The notes beneath the pieces are model-generated. The model worked only from the letters and a program-made list of their open reading frames with translations. It was not told where the DNA came from and searched no databases. The translations under genes and the position numbers were made by a program. Of a stretch of 64,000 nucleotides of DNA, positions 8,245 to 17,405 are shown piece after piece. Every line of letters begins with the position of its first letter. Position 1 is the first letter of the stretch. This DNA comes from Sipunculus nudus (lineage: Eukaryota > Annelida > Sipuncula > Golfingiida > Sipunculidae). The stretch lies in NCBI GenBank assembly GCA_026874595.1, contig CM049316.1, forward strand, positions 558,001 through 622,000, given 5' to 3'.

Positions 8245-9408
8245 TCACATGAAACAGGGTTTGATATCTTCTACCCGGTTTCTGCATGTTATACATGTCA
8301 TATCCTCGTTCTCGCTGCACCTCAACGCACATGTGAAACAGCACCTTATGTGACCGCAGGGCAGAAATATCGTCTTCCGTTTGTTGTCCATACACACTAC
8401 ACAGACATGTTCATTGGGATCATCTGGAGTCACCGATACGTCGTTTTTCTTTTTCGCACATAGCATGTCGCGCATGCGCCGCCACCGTTGACCAGAAGAA
8501 ACCTGCCCATCCGCCCCGCTTAACGTTCCATTGAAAGGTTCGACCTCGTGACGGGTCGGTTGCTCGACCGTGTTCGTTGTTAGCGATCGTCCGACACGGC
8601 CAGTCTGCTTCGGGAAAGCGTGTGCGTTCAATGATTTCACCAGGATATCTCGCGGAACGGGCTGATCATACACCTTCAGCAATCCAATAAACCTGACCAA
8701 ATTAGGGAGACCCCGCTGAGCGAGGATGTCCAACAAGGCTGTGCTTTTCGCATATTTGTGACACTTGCGGAGTATGGTTTCGGCATTGAACCTGCTGATG
8801 ATGCCTTCTTCGACCATCGCCTCCTGCAGCAGCGGGTCAACGTCCAGGCAATAAGCCAGCGCAACCCGGTCTGAATTGATAACACTGCGTATCGTAATAG
8901 CGGGACTGACAGACATGTAAACGTCGAGTGGATGCAAACAGTCTGGCTGACGCGAAGAAACATGTACACCCGCGCTGCCGCATTTTCCAGTGTGGGGGTC
9001 GGCCTGACTGCTTGACGGTTTCCCGGCTGTGTTCCCAGTAAGGGTACCTCCGCCAGGGACACCCTGCTTCCCGAAAGCGCATGCGTTGAGTGATTCCACC
9101 AGGATATCTCGGGGCACGGGTTGATCATACTCTTCCAGCAAACCGATAAACCCGATGAAGTTTTGAAGACCGCGCTTCAGAAGGATGGCTATCAACTCAC
9201 TGGCTTTCCCACTCATAACAGGGCTGTTGTCTAAAAGTTCAGCGTGGCCCTTGCATATGATGCCTTCCTGGACCATGGCGTTCTGTAGCACAATGTTGAC
9301 GTCCAAGTACATCAACAGCTTGATACGGTTTCCTTTGATCACATTTGATATATTTATAGCGGGACGGACAGACAAGTAAACATCGACTGGATGTAGTGTA
9401 CGTGACAT
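8245..9408 (-). CDS. CARD-CARD-RING protein, probable viral E3 ligase
   Basis: 387 aa from the ATG at 9408 (the longer frame starts at GTG). Two CARD-like domains (about residues 5-105 and 158-260) share the same opening (H-P-x-D-V-Y-x-S-V-x-P-A-I) and the same ending (F-I-G-L-L-x-x-Y-D-Q-P-V-P-R-D-I-L-V), so one arose from the other. A linker rich in G/S/T follows, then a C-terminal C3HC4 RING (about 335-387: C-V-V-C-M-D-N-K-R-K-T, C-G-H-x2-C-C, C-x2-C). The RING is closely related to the one at 4521-5174. Likely role: ubiquitinating CARD-containing signalling proteins (inference). It is the probable parent of the tandem CARD-only copies downstream. Confidence 0.8.
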   Translation of the reverse strand: MSRTLHPVDVYLSVRPAINISNVIKGNRIKLLMYLDVNIVLQNAMVQEGIICKGHAELLDNSPVMSGKASELIAILLKRGLQNFIGFIGLLEEYDQPVPRDILVESLNACAFGKQGVPGGGTLTGNTAGKPSSSQADPHTGKCGSAGVHVSSRQPDCLHPLDVYMSVSPAITIRSVINSDRVALAYCLDVDPLLQEAMVEEGIISRFNAETILRKCHKYAKSTALLDILAQRGLPNLVRFIGLLKVYDQPVPRDILVKSLNAHAFPKQTGRVGRSLTTNTVEQPTRHEVEPFNGTLSGADGQVSSGQRWRRMRDMLCAKKKNDVSVTPDDPNEHVCVVCMDNKRKTIFLPCGHIRCCFTCALRCSENEDMTCITCRNRVEDIKPCFM

Positions 9409-9863
9409 CTCAACACTTTCACATTTGGGTAGAGCTAACACCGAACAGAACTGCTGCTGGTACTGGTCTGCTGTAAGCCCACAAAGTTCTGCTTTATGTA
9501 GCTGCCAGACAAGTCATCTGATCGGCAGGAGTTCACTGTGCGCATGTCGAATATATGTATATATACATGGGAGGGGCGTGTTTCAGACGTAGGTCCATCA
9601 CTCACGGAATTGACGTTCAAATGATGTCCTTGAACAAACACGTGCATCCCTATTATCGTATTGCGTAAAAAGGAGGCCACATAATAGCTTGTTTTAGACT
9701 GTCTGATCATCCATTTACGTTTGGTACGTTTAGTAAACCAGTATTAATCATGACCATATGTACAGAAAAAAAAACAAGACAAAAATGACAAACTTAACGC
9801 TGGTGCATCGCTGATACATAACAGCTACGATGTTAACGTCACGTGCCACCTGAACTCCAGTCT
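9409..9863. other. Intergenic region with a diverged copy of a local repeat
   Basis: It contains the upstream region of the CARD-CARD-RING gene, with a TATATATA stretch at 9553-9567. At 9714-9860 there is a diverged partial copy of the sequence that forms the 433-bp direct repeat at 10452-11313 (shared ACGTTTGGTACGT and GACGCTGGTGC-like blocks). Confidence 0.5.
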
Positions 9864-10211
9864 TTACTCCGTCTGTGCCGCATCATTGCCTCTAGACACC
9901 GGTTCAGTCGACAGATACGTTTCCTCAGTGGACTCACTGGTTGCGTCGCACTCACTGCAATCGAGACATCTGAAACATGTTTCACAGTACGGCCGATTTT
10001 TCAGGTAGAGGCCGTGTCTCATATCTGCAGGTAAACGCCGGTATAAATCCTTCATTGAATCATTCAGATATTTTAGTTCATCATACACATCCTTGCACCG
10101 AGACGGGTCAAACATAAAACCCCAACATCCGTACAGCATCATGTCCACCGTGTTGAAAAGTTCAATGAATTCCGTACGGTAAGATATTTCCGACCCGTCC
10201 GAGGTGGCCAT
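9864..10211 (-). CDS. Small acidic cysteine-containing protein, unknown
   Basis: 115 aa, ATG at 10211. It is predicted mostly helical with a cysteine cluster (C-x2-C-F-R-C-x2-C-x2-C around residues 75-88) that could bind zinc, and an S/T/E-rich tail. I do not recognise it. A TATATAT-type box lies about 55 bp upstream (10263-10272). Its 3' end abuts a degenerate copy of the neighbouring 433-bp repeat, which suggests that the duplication began from this gene's downstream region. Confidence 0.5.
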   Translation of the reverse strand: MATSDGSEISYRTEFIELFNTVDMMLYGCWGFMFDPSRCKDVYDELKYLNDSMKDLYRRLPADMRHGLYLKNRPYCETCFRCLDCSECDATSESTEETYLSTEPVSRGNDAAQTE

Positions 10212-10451
10212 TACTCTTTATTCTTCTCTTCTGTCTTGGGATACTGGTCCAGTTTAAAGGAACGATATATATGCACGCGATACGGATGGGGCACCGACGT
10301 ATAGAAGGACTGTTCTACAGCGGCTTGACCACCTCAAGTGCGCGCGTGTCTGACGAACGAAACTGTGTCATTGAAACGTGACTTGTATCACAGAAATGGT
10401 AAAGCGCAATTAAAGGTCATATAAAACAGCATGTTTACACTGACGACCCAT

Positions 10452-10884
10452 TTACGTTTGGTACGTCTGGTAAACAAGTATGATTCATAACCACATTATT
10501 ACAGCAAAATATAGACGGCCTTGACGCTGGTGCTTAGCTGATACATAAAAACCAGGATGTTATCGCGTTCATGCTGCTGTGACTAACCGCTCAGGACATT
10601 GACCGAATGCTTGCGGTCTGGTTTTTCCGATGTTTGCGCAGTTGTTTTGACACATTTGTCCTTGAGTCACAGTCTGGGCGACATGTCTTATCTCCTGTAA
10701 AAAGTTGTTTGCGCAGACGTACATTGACACGGTATGACGTGATTTCTCTAGAAAAGGAAGTGAAAACAAAACTTGCACCGGGTGCACTGCTGATTCGTAC
10801 ATCTGATTCGTGGAAACTATATATAAAAAAGTGTTATTCCCATGTTTCGGCCGTGACTCATTTACCGACAGGACGTTGACCCAG
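10452..10884. repeat. 433-bp direct repeat, copy 1
   Basis: It matches 10885-11313 with only scattered differences at a constant offset of 433 bp. It carries a truncated version of the minus-strand frame seen intact in copy 2. Confidence 0.85.
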
Positions 10885-11313
10885 TTACGTTTGGTACGTC
10901 TAGTAAACAGGTATGATTCATAACCACATGACTACAGTAAAAAATAGACGGCCTTGACGCTGGTGCTTAGCTGGTACATAAAAACCAGGATGTTATCGCG
11001 TTCATGCTGCTGTGACTAACCGCTCAGGACATTGACCGAATGCTTGCGGTCTGGTTTTTCCGATGTTTGCGCAGTTGTTGTGACACATTTGTCCTTGAGT
11101 CACAGTCTGGGCGACATGTCTTATCTCCTGTAAAAAGTTGTTTGCGCAGACGTACATTGACACGGTATGACGTGATTTCTCTAGAAAAGGAAGTGAAAAC
11201 AAAACTTGCACCGGGTGCACTGCTGATTCGTACATCTGATTCGTGGAAACTATATATAAAATATTGTTATTCCCATGTTTTGGCCGTGACTCATTTACCG
11301 ACAGGACGTTGAA
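10885..11313. repeat. 433-bp direct repeat, copy 2
   Basis: Second copy of the tandem unit. The homology ends near 11313, inside the minus-strand frame 11002-11427, so only this copy has the unique 5' part of that frame. Confidence 0.85.
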
Positions 11314-11427
11314 CCGGATGTTTTCGGGTGGGTTTTCCATAGCTTTTAACGATTTTGTTTTGACACGTTTGTCCTTGAGTGAAAGTATCGCGGTTATCAG
11401 ATATATGTAAAAAGTTGTTTTGTTCAT
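11002..11427 (-). CDS. Putative small protein in the 433-bp repeat, unknown
   Basis: 141 aa, ATG at 11427, with no recognisable domain. The N-terminus has a short hydrophobic stretch (I-Y-L-I-T-A-I-L) that might be a signal or anchor. Its last ~110 residues are repeated in copy 1 (about 10569-10880) without an upstream ATG, so that copy is a truncated duplicate. A plus-strand 90-codon frame is equally conserved in both copies, so conservation does not prove which strand, if either, is coding. Confidence 0.3.
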   Translation of the reverse strand: MNKTTFYIYLITAILSLKDKRVKTKSLKAMENPPENIRFNVLSVNESRPKHGNNNILYIVSTNQMYESAVHPVQVLFSLPFLEKSRHTVSMYVCANNFLQEIRHVAQTVTQGQMCHNNCANIGKTRPQAFGQCPERLVTAA

Positions 11428-11469
11428 GTTGGAATTTCCACAGTATTACGTAATGTCTGGGTTACTGGC

Positions 11470-11477
11470 TATAAAAG
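11470..11477 (+). promoter_or_regulatory. TATA box of the 794-aa gene
   Basis: TATAAAAG 109 bp upstream of the ATG at 11586, with an otherwise gene-free leader. Confidence 0.65.
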
Positions 11478-11585
11478 CTCAGCAGTACCAAACATTCAGC
11501 AGAACCTGCCACGCACTGCTACCAGCCGGTTGAAACTGCTGCTGCTGTTGCTATTCTCTACATTACAAAAGTAGTCTTCAGCGAC

Positions 11586-13970
11586 ATGGGCTCTCGTTCG
11601 AAAACGGCAGATATGTCCGCTCGTTCAACGAAGAGAAACTCGCAACCATTGGCGAACTACAGTGGTGGTGATGTGTTCGCGCCGCTTCTATCAGGCGTAG
11701 AATGCAAAGAGAAAAGCCGGATCTCTACAATGACGGCGCCTCTGATGAACGACAACATACTCACCGTGCGCAGCATTGGACTGACGGTGAGGAAATGTTC
11801 CGACAAGGGTAATCCGGTGAACAGGCGTATCACGCCCGAGTTATTCGACGACTGTTGCGATCTGGCCTGGCTGCGCACGCTCATCTATTACGGGGAGCTG
11901 TTGGGAGCGAGCCTGGACGACTGGAGCCGGTTGTACATGTTCTTCATATGCGACCTCGCCCTGTGTCAATCGGACAAGTCCCTGCCCGCGTTTCCATGCT
12001 TTATGAAGAACACGGCGGACATGTTCCTGCGTTTCCGATACAATCACTTCCCCTACCTGATGACCGACAACGAGGAGCTGTTTCCGGATTTCCACCGATC
12101 CCAATCCATCTCAAAGCTCTTCGGTTTGGAGTATTTCGTCACGGTGCTCACCACAGAGGAACGGCACCTTTCTCTGGCTGAAAATTTCCGCCGGACATTG
12201 CGTGGAGATGATCACATTTTGAGCGAGGCCGACGCAGACGAAAGCAAGCTTCTGTGCAATGCGATCGGCGAAGCCATCCGCTGCGTGACAGACAGACTCA
12301 TCAACAGGGAGCAAAAGGGCAACGATTTGATCCCGCTGCAAGAGGACATCAACCGCGTGGCAAAGGAACTGTGCCGCTCAACAGTTTTCGCACACGAGCA
12401 GGCCTTGCATGACCTGTATGTGCGTGTACATTCTTGCCTGAAGAAAATGGAGAAAGCAGCCAAAAGCCCTCCCACATACGGCCTGTACACCGGTAAATCG
12501 CGCGAACGGTGTGTCCTGAAAAGCTCGAAGAAAGGGGCGATACCGTTTACGCTGGTGCCGTATGGCCTGCAAGACGATGCGGGTACGTTTGATCAGGGAG
12601 CAACAACAGCCAGTGTCACGGATGATACCGCCGACCCCGTTTCCTCTGAACCGTCTGCAGCTGTCGATGCCGCCACCCTGAACGTACAAGCTGAACAGTG
12701 GGTGAAAGAAAATGCCGGTCATACGACAGTTGACGTCCAGGATCAACAGGGGAGTCCCGACGGTGCGACAACAGGAAGAACTCACGCCGAGCTCGGGAAG
12801 CGGAAACGCGGTCCGTGTCACGCTGCTGACGGTCAGCCAAGGTTCAGCGCCCCGAGGAAGCGCATACGCATCGATGATACGCCATTTTCACCCATAGGCG
12901 GCGGCGACTGCGCAACGCTGTACCCTCCTATTGACAGCTCGCCACAATCGCCCGGCACAGACGCTGACAGGCCGACCGCACACGGGGCGACGAATGGTTC
13001 AAACCTGATCCTGAATTACGAAGGGAATGCGACACACTCCACGTCACAGGAGGAGGAAACGACCCTCAAAGCGCCTACGGTAAACGGGCGCCGACCCGCC
13101 ATACCAGACCCCTACGAAATATCTCTTAATACACCCGCAATGCCGGCCTTGTTGAACATAGATACACAAGACCTGGTATTGCCAGACGAGGTGCGTGACG
13201 AAGACGAGGACGGAAGTGTCCGTTTGCACCTCAATCAATCGGGCCCGGCGCAAGAGGGAGATGCGGGTAACGCTTTGGAGAATGAGGTGTCTATCGCCCG
13301 CTCAGCAACAAGTCAACGAGACAAAAGCGCGCCACCGTCTGCAGTGGTTGGTGAGCATGAAAGTCCTTATTCTGATATATCAGACGACGAAATGGACAAT
13401 ACCGGGTTACCTGTGGGGGGGACACAACAACATATGGGTACACATTACGATCACATGCACAATGCAGGGACGGACTTGGGACACAGCACTCATTCACCCT
13501 TCACGGGACAATTCATGCCGTCTCCCGGCGTGGTCAAAGCCAATGCGCCCGTTTACGCCTGTGCAGGGCAACGGCCGATTGCTGGCGTCACAGTCAATGC
13601 GCACTTGTATGACGGGACGGGACTGCAGCAGCAAGGTACGTCCGTTGCAAGCGACCCAAACCCGATGAACATTCTGTACACCGTCGCCCAGCAACTGTCA
13701 ACATGTGACGTGAATACACAGAATTATATATACACTCCAGCTGCACCTATCGTCGCAACGCCAAACAATGCAACTGCGCATAACTACGCCTCAAACACGG
13801 CCGCCATGGATACGCAGGAACTTTTGAATGTGACGAACACGATGACGGACAAGCTGCACAGGGCCATCAGCAGCTTTCAACAGTCGATGGCCATGCTGGA
13901 AGACGTCAAACAGAACTTTCAACAGTTGCAGCAACAAGTACTCCTAGTTTTCCCACGGGGATCAGCATAA
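11586..13970 (+). CDS. 794-aa protein, unknown; structured N-terminus, disordered middle, coiled-coil end
   Basis: Starts at an ATG with its own TATA box. Residues about 70-310 look globular and helical with several W/F/C positions. Residues about 330-690 are low-complexity, rich in D, S, T, P, G and N, with basic K/R clusters at ~405-430 (K-R-K-R-G and P-R-K-R-I-R) that look like nuclear localisation signals. The last ~60 residues form a Q-rich heptad segment, probably a coiled coil. This architecture fits a nuclear regulatory or latency-type protein, but that is inference; no named domain is visible. It is isolated: repeats lie on both sides. Confidence 0.7.
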   Translation: MGSRSKTADMSARSTKRNSQPLANYSGGDVFAPLLSGVECKEKSRISTMTAPLMNDNILTVRSIGLTVRKCSDKGNPVNRRITPELFDDCCDLAWLRTLIYYGELLGASLDDWSRLYMFFICDLALCQSDKSLPAFPCFMKNTADMFLRFRYNHFPYLMTDNEELFPDFHRSQSISKLFGLEYFVTVLTTEERHLSLAENFRRTLRGDDHILSEADADESKLLCNAIGEAIRCVTDRLINREQKGNDLIPLQEDINRVAKELCRSTVFAHEQALHDLYVRVHSCLKKMEKAAKSPPTYGLYTGKSRERCVLKSSKKGAIPFTLVPYGLQDDAGTFDQGATTASVTDDTADPVSSEPSAAVDAATLNVQAEQWVKENAGHTTVDVQDQQGSPDGATTGRTHAELGKRKRGPCHAADGQPRFSAPRKRIRIDDTPFSPIGGGDCATLYPPIDSSPQSPGTDADRPTAHGATNGSNLILNYEGNATHSTSQEEETTLKAPTVNGRRPAIPDPYEISLNTPAMPALLNIDTQDLVLPDEVRDEDEDGSVRLHLNQSGPAQEGDAGNALENEVSIARSATSQRDKSAPPSAVVGEHESPYSDISDDEMDNTGLPVGGTQQHMGTHYDHMHNAGTDLGHSTHSPFTGQFMPSPGVVKANAPVYACAGQRPIAGVTVNAHLYDGTGLQQQGTSVASDPNPMNILYTVAQQLSTCDVNTQNYIYTPAAPIVATPNNATAHNYASNTAAMDTQELLNVTNTMTDKLHRAISSFQQSMAMLEDVKQNFQQLQQQVLLVFPRGSA

Positions 13971-14100
13971 ACTGATACTTTCCACGTAAAACGTAATGTG
14001 GTTCTGTGTCATTGTGACAAAGCGAGCCAACACGAAACTCAAAATGCTTGACTGTTTATTGTGTATGGAGATGTAAATATATGCTAAAGGTTATGTTTAA

Positions 14101-14487
14101 AGTTGATTACTGTTGATCATGTGAAATGTCAAAATGAAATGTCGAAATGAAATGTCAAAATGAAATGTTAAATGAAATGTCAAAATGGAATGTCAAAATG
14201 AAATGTTAACATGATATGTCTAACTGTGTATGTTTCAAAACAGCGATCACGGATGATATATATATTATTATACGGCTTAACAATATATGCTTGTCTCATA
14301 CGTCACCCGACGTTATGCTAAAAGATGATTACTGTTGATAATGTCAAATGTAAATGAAATGTCAAAATGAAATGTCAAAATGAAATGTTAACATGAAATG
14401 TCTAACTGTGTATGTTTCAAAACAGCGATAACGGATGATATATATATTATTATACGGCTTAACAATAGATACTAGTCTCAAACGTAC
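14101..14487. repeat. AT-rich GAAATGTCAAAAT minisatellite, two larger copies
   Basis: Runs of GAAATGTCAAAAT-type units (14122-14220 and 14340-14400) sit inside a larger duplicated block. GATTACTGTTGAT recurs at ~14105 and ~14327, and a ~95-bp block with TGTATGTTTCAAAACAGCG at ~14228 recurs at ~14411. Non-coding. Confidence 0.75.
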
Positions 14488-14662
14488 GGCTTGTTGTTTT
14501 CTGAAAAGGACATTGTATGACAGCGTCTGTATGGTATGTGATATAACGTAAAAAACCACTATTGATCAGAGTTTGGGATTGTGGATACTTAATACATAAT
14601 ATTAAATAAATATGGCTTTATATTTTCGGTACGCCCATTTTACATGCCATCATTAAAAATGT

Positions 14663-14664
<2 letters not shown>

Positions 14665-14714
<50 letters not shown>
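14665..14714. repeat. (TA)n microsatellite, about 25 units
   Basis: An uninterrupted 50-bp AT dinucleotide run just outside the large inverted repeat; it could melt or extrude easily. Confidence 0.95.
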
Positions 14715-14721
<7 letters not shown>

Positions 14722-15074
14722 TGATAGACTCCATGCTATCGAAACATATTTCACGATCCACCAAGATGCCAGCATTCAGTCATTCTAAGTCTGACTCAGA
14801 TATTAAATCTGTTACACATATCTCCTCTGTGGACATGGTTAAAATAGTTCCGGTAACATACGATAGGGGGCGCTGCCTCATACAGCACTGGTCAACACAA
14901 CAAAATAGCCCTTTGCCGGACAACGGTCTACATGACATTTACGAAATACCTGCTAAAATTTTAGGAAAAATATGCCTCAAACATTCCACGAGTAACACAC
15001 ACACCAAAGATTAAATGTGTCCACAACCCTACTATATAAGCAGGCCGGCTCTATAATACTATCAGTTGAGAGCG

Positions 15075-15113
15075 CTCTATGGGCGCTTTTTGGTCCCAGA
15101 CGGCTCCCCTGTG
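15075..15113. repeat. 39-bp direct repeat flanking the tRNA insert, left copy
   Basis: CTCTATGGGCGCTTTT... to ...CCCCTGTG, repeated with two differences at 15284-15322. Only one copy exists in the right inverted-repeat arm. Confidence 0.8.
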
Positions 15114-15204
15114 TCTGTGACGTCACACTTTCCATCAGCCAATCAAATCAAGGAACAGTACCTGTTCATGATAACATAAGAAACTCACGTACACAAAGCA
15201 TGTA

Positions 15205-15277
15205 GTCCCTGTGGCGCAATGGTTAGCGCGTCCGGCTGTTAATCGGAAGGTTGGTGGTTCGAGCCCACCCAGGGACG
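15205..15277 (+). tRNA. tRNA-Asn (anticodon GTT), eukaryotic type
   Basis: A full cloverleaf can be drawn: a 7-bp acceptor stem (GTCCCTG with CAGGGAC) and perfect GCGC D stem, an anticodon stem TCCGG/TCGGA with one G-U pair, loop CTGTTAA with GTT at 15242-15240 neighbourhood (15238-15240), a GGTGG/CCACC T stem with loop TTCGAGC, and discriminator G. There is no intron and no encoded CCA, as in nuclear tRNA genes. Internal A and B boxes are intact. A TTTT run follows at ~15296. Upstream (15114-15204) lie TGACGTCA and CCAATCA motifs. The gene sits only in the left inverted-repeat arm. Confidence 0.93.
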
Positions 15278-15283
15278 TTATAC

Positions 15284-15322
15284 CTCTATGGGCGCTTTTG
15301 GCTCCCAGACGGCTCCCCTGTG
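15284..15322. repeat. 39-bp direct repeat flanking the tRNA insert, right copy
   Basis: Partner of 15075-15113. The sequence that follows (GGGGGAGGGGGGGACTTGAGG) continues in the same way as the right inverted-repeat arm, marking the end of the extra DNA. Confidence 0.8.
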
Positions 15323-15884
15323 GGGGAGGGGGGGACTTGAGGGGGGGAGGGGGCGGCCCCTCCCTCTGCCTTATGTCAAGAAGTAGTAGAGTTGTGGGCT
15401 TGTGGCCACCAGGGGTCGGTTGTGTGGTTCAAGTCAGAAGTAGACCAGTTGTAGGTTTGGGGATCGCCGGCAGGGGGGGGGGAAGAAGAGTCGGTAGGAT
15501 GTGAAAGGTCGGTCTGGGTCGTCGAGGTTAGAGATGAAAGGTCAGTAGGGTTTACCGGGGGGGGGGGGGACCAGGGGAGTTCTGGGTGGGATCGCCTGGC
15601 GGGGGGGAACAGGGGAGTTCTGGGTAGGATCGCCCGGCGGGGGGGAACAGGGGAGTCCTGGTTGGGATCGGAGGAACAGGGGAGTTCTGGGTAGGATCGC
15701 CGGGGGGGAGGAACAGGGGAGTCCTGGTTGGGATCGGAGACGCATGTGAATGGTCAAAGAGTGTTCATCGAATATCATCGGTACTGGAAAAGCCACAGGT
15801 GTGCAACGCATGTCAAAGCACTATGGGATCGTTCAGGGTCTCCGCTTGGACCGAGGCCCCTATAGAAATTTCTCCACAGGGGTC

Positions 15885-17405
15885 GTGGTGGGGGCTTCGC
15901 CCCCGGGGTATATTCTTTGTAGGGATCGATCCCCCATAAAGTATTATCCCCGGGGGCGAAGCCCCCATGAGGAATTACATGGAAGGCCCGTGGTGGGGGC
16001 CTCGCCCCCAGGGGATAATACTTTATGTGGGATCGATCCCTACAAAGAATATACCCCGGGGGCGAGGCCCCCATAAGGAAATATATGGAAGGCCCGTGGT
16101 GGGGGCCTCGCCCCCAGGGGATAATACTTTATGTGGGATCGATCCCTAAAAAGAATATACACAGGGGGCGAGGCCCCCATAAGGAATTACATGGAGGGCC
16201 CGTGGTGGGGGCCTCGCCCCCGGGAATAATATTTTATGGGGGATCGATCCCTAAAAAGAATATACACAGGGGGCGAGGCCCCCATAAGGAATAACATGGA
16301 AGGCCCGTGGTGGGGGCCTCGCCCCCAGGGGAAAATACTTTATGTGGGATCGATCCCTAAAAAGAATATACACAGGGGGCGAGGCCCCCATAAGGAATTA
16401 CATGGAAGGCCCGTGGTGGGGGCCTCGCCCCCAGGGGAAAATACTTTATGTGGGATCGATCCCTAAAAAGAATATACCCCGGGGGCGAGGCCCCCATAAG
16501 GAAATATATGGAAGGATCGTGATGGGGGCCTCGCCCCCGGGAGAATACTGTATGGGGATCGGGGCGCCGAAGGCGCCAATACACAGATGTATGTATGGAG
16601 GGCGCCTTCGGCGCCTCGATCCCTAAAATGAATATTCCCGGGGGGCGAGGCCCCCACCACGGGCCCTCCATCTAAATCCTTATGGGGGCCTCGCCCCCAG
16701 TATATATTCTTTTTAGGGATCGATCCCACATAAATTATTATCCCCTGGGGGCGAGGCCCCCACCACGTGCCTTCCATGTATTTCCTTATGGGGGCCTCGC
16801 CCCCAGTGTATATTCTTTGTAGGGATCGATCCCACATAAAGTATTATCCCCTGGGGGCGAGGCCCCCACCACGTGCCTTCCATGTAATTCCTGATGGGGG
16901 CTTCGCCCCCGGGTATATTCTTTGTAGGGATCGATCCCACATAAAGTATTTTCCCCTGGGGGCGAGGCCCCCACCAGGGGCCTTCCATGTAATTCCTTAT
17001 GGGGGCCTCGCCCCCGGGTATATTCTTTGTAGGGATCGATCCCACATAAAGTATTTTCCCCTGGGGGCGAGGCCCCCACCACGGGCCTTCCATGTAATTC
17101 CTTATGGGGGCCTCGCCCCCTGTGTGTATTCTTTTTAGGGATCGACCCCCATAAAGTATAATCCCCTGGGGGCGAGGCCCCCACCACGGGCCCTCCATGT
17201 TATTCCTTATGGGGGCCTCGCCCCCTGTGTGTATTCTTTTTAGGGATCGATCCCCCATAAAGTATAATCCCCTGGGGGCGAGGCCCCCACCACGGGCCCT
17301 CCATGTAATTCCTTATGGGGGCCTCGCCCCCTGTGTGTATTCTTTTTAGGGATCGATCCCCCATAAAGTATAATCCCCTGGGGGCGAGGCCCCCACCACG
17401 ACCCC
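15885..17405. repeat. Two opposed arrays of a ~106-bp GC-rich hairpin satellite
   Basis: A unit contains GGGATCGATCCC, GGGGGCGAGGCCCCC and its complement GGGGGCCTCGCCCCC. GGGATCGATCCC occurs at about 15922, 16029, 16135, 16240, 16346 and 16452 (spacing 105-107), then in mirror orientation at about 16716, 16822 and onward with the same period to ~17360. The long open frames across this array come from its codon-compatible repeat and are not genes. Confidence 0.95.
16563..16615. repeat. Symmetry centre with two GGCGCC hairpins
   Basis: GGCGCCGAAGGCGCC (16563-16577) and GGCGCCTTCGGCGCC (16601-16615) flank a 23-base loop. Each forms a hairpin by itself and the two are also inverted copies. This is where the two satellite arrays turn round. 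Confidence 0.9.

Larger units (their letters stand above)
14862..16580. repeat. Left arm of ~3.4-kb imperfect inverted repeat
   Basis: Read in reverse complement it matches 16600-18245. Matching blocks include TTTGCCGGACAACGGTCTACA, the stretch GTGTCCACAACCCTACTATA, ATCAGTTGAGAGCGCTCT, the C/G-rich CCAGACGGCTCCCCT block, repeated GGGGAGTTCTGG-type G-rich motifs, and then the satellite. Compared with the right arm it lacks ~60 bp near 15000 and carries an extra ~209 bp that includes a tRNA gene. Confidence 0.85.

Noticed and set aside
8059-8463. 134-codon plus-strand frame
   Set aside because: Antisense to the RING end of 8245-9408; translation is compositionally odd and overlaps the RING coding sequence.
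12378-12821. 147-codon minus-strand frame and similar frames inside 11586-13970
   Set aside because: Shadows of the 794-aa gene on the opposite strand.
14721-15014. 97-codon plus-strand frame
   Set aside because: It overlaps the inverted-repeat arm, the matching right arm does not keep it, and it follows directly on the (TA)n run.
15542-17258. Several 90-180-codon open frames with W-W-G-P-R-P-Q repeats on both strands
   Set aside because: They are translations of the 106-bp hairpin satellite, open in opposite directions at once; no start context and pure repeat composition.
15891-17400. CRISPR-like array
   Set aside because: The units are long palindromic satellites without unique spacers, in a eukaryotic-virus context.
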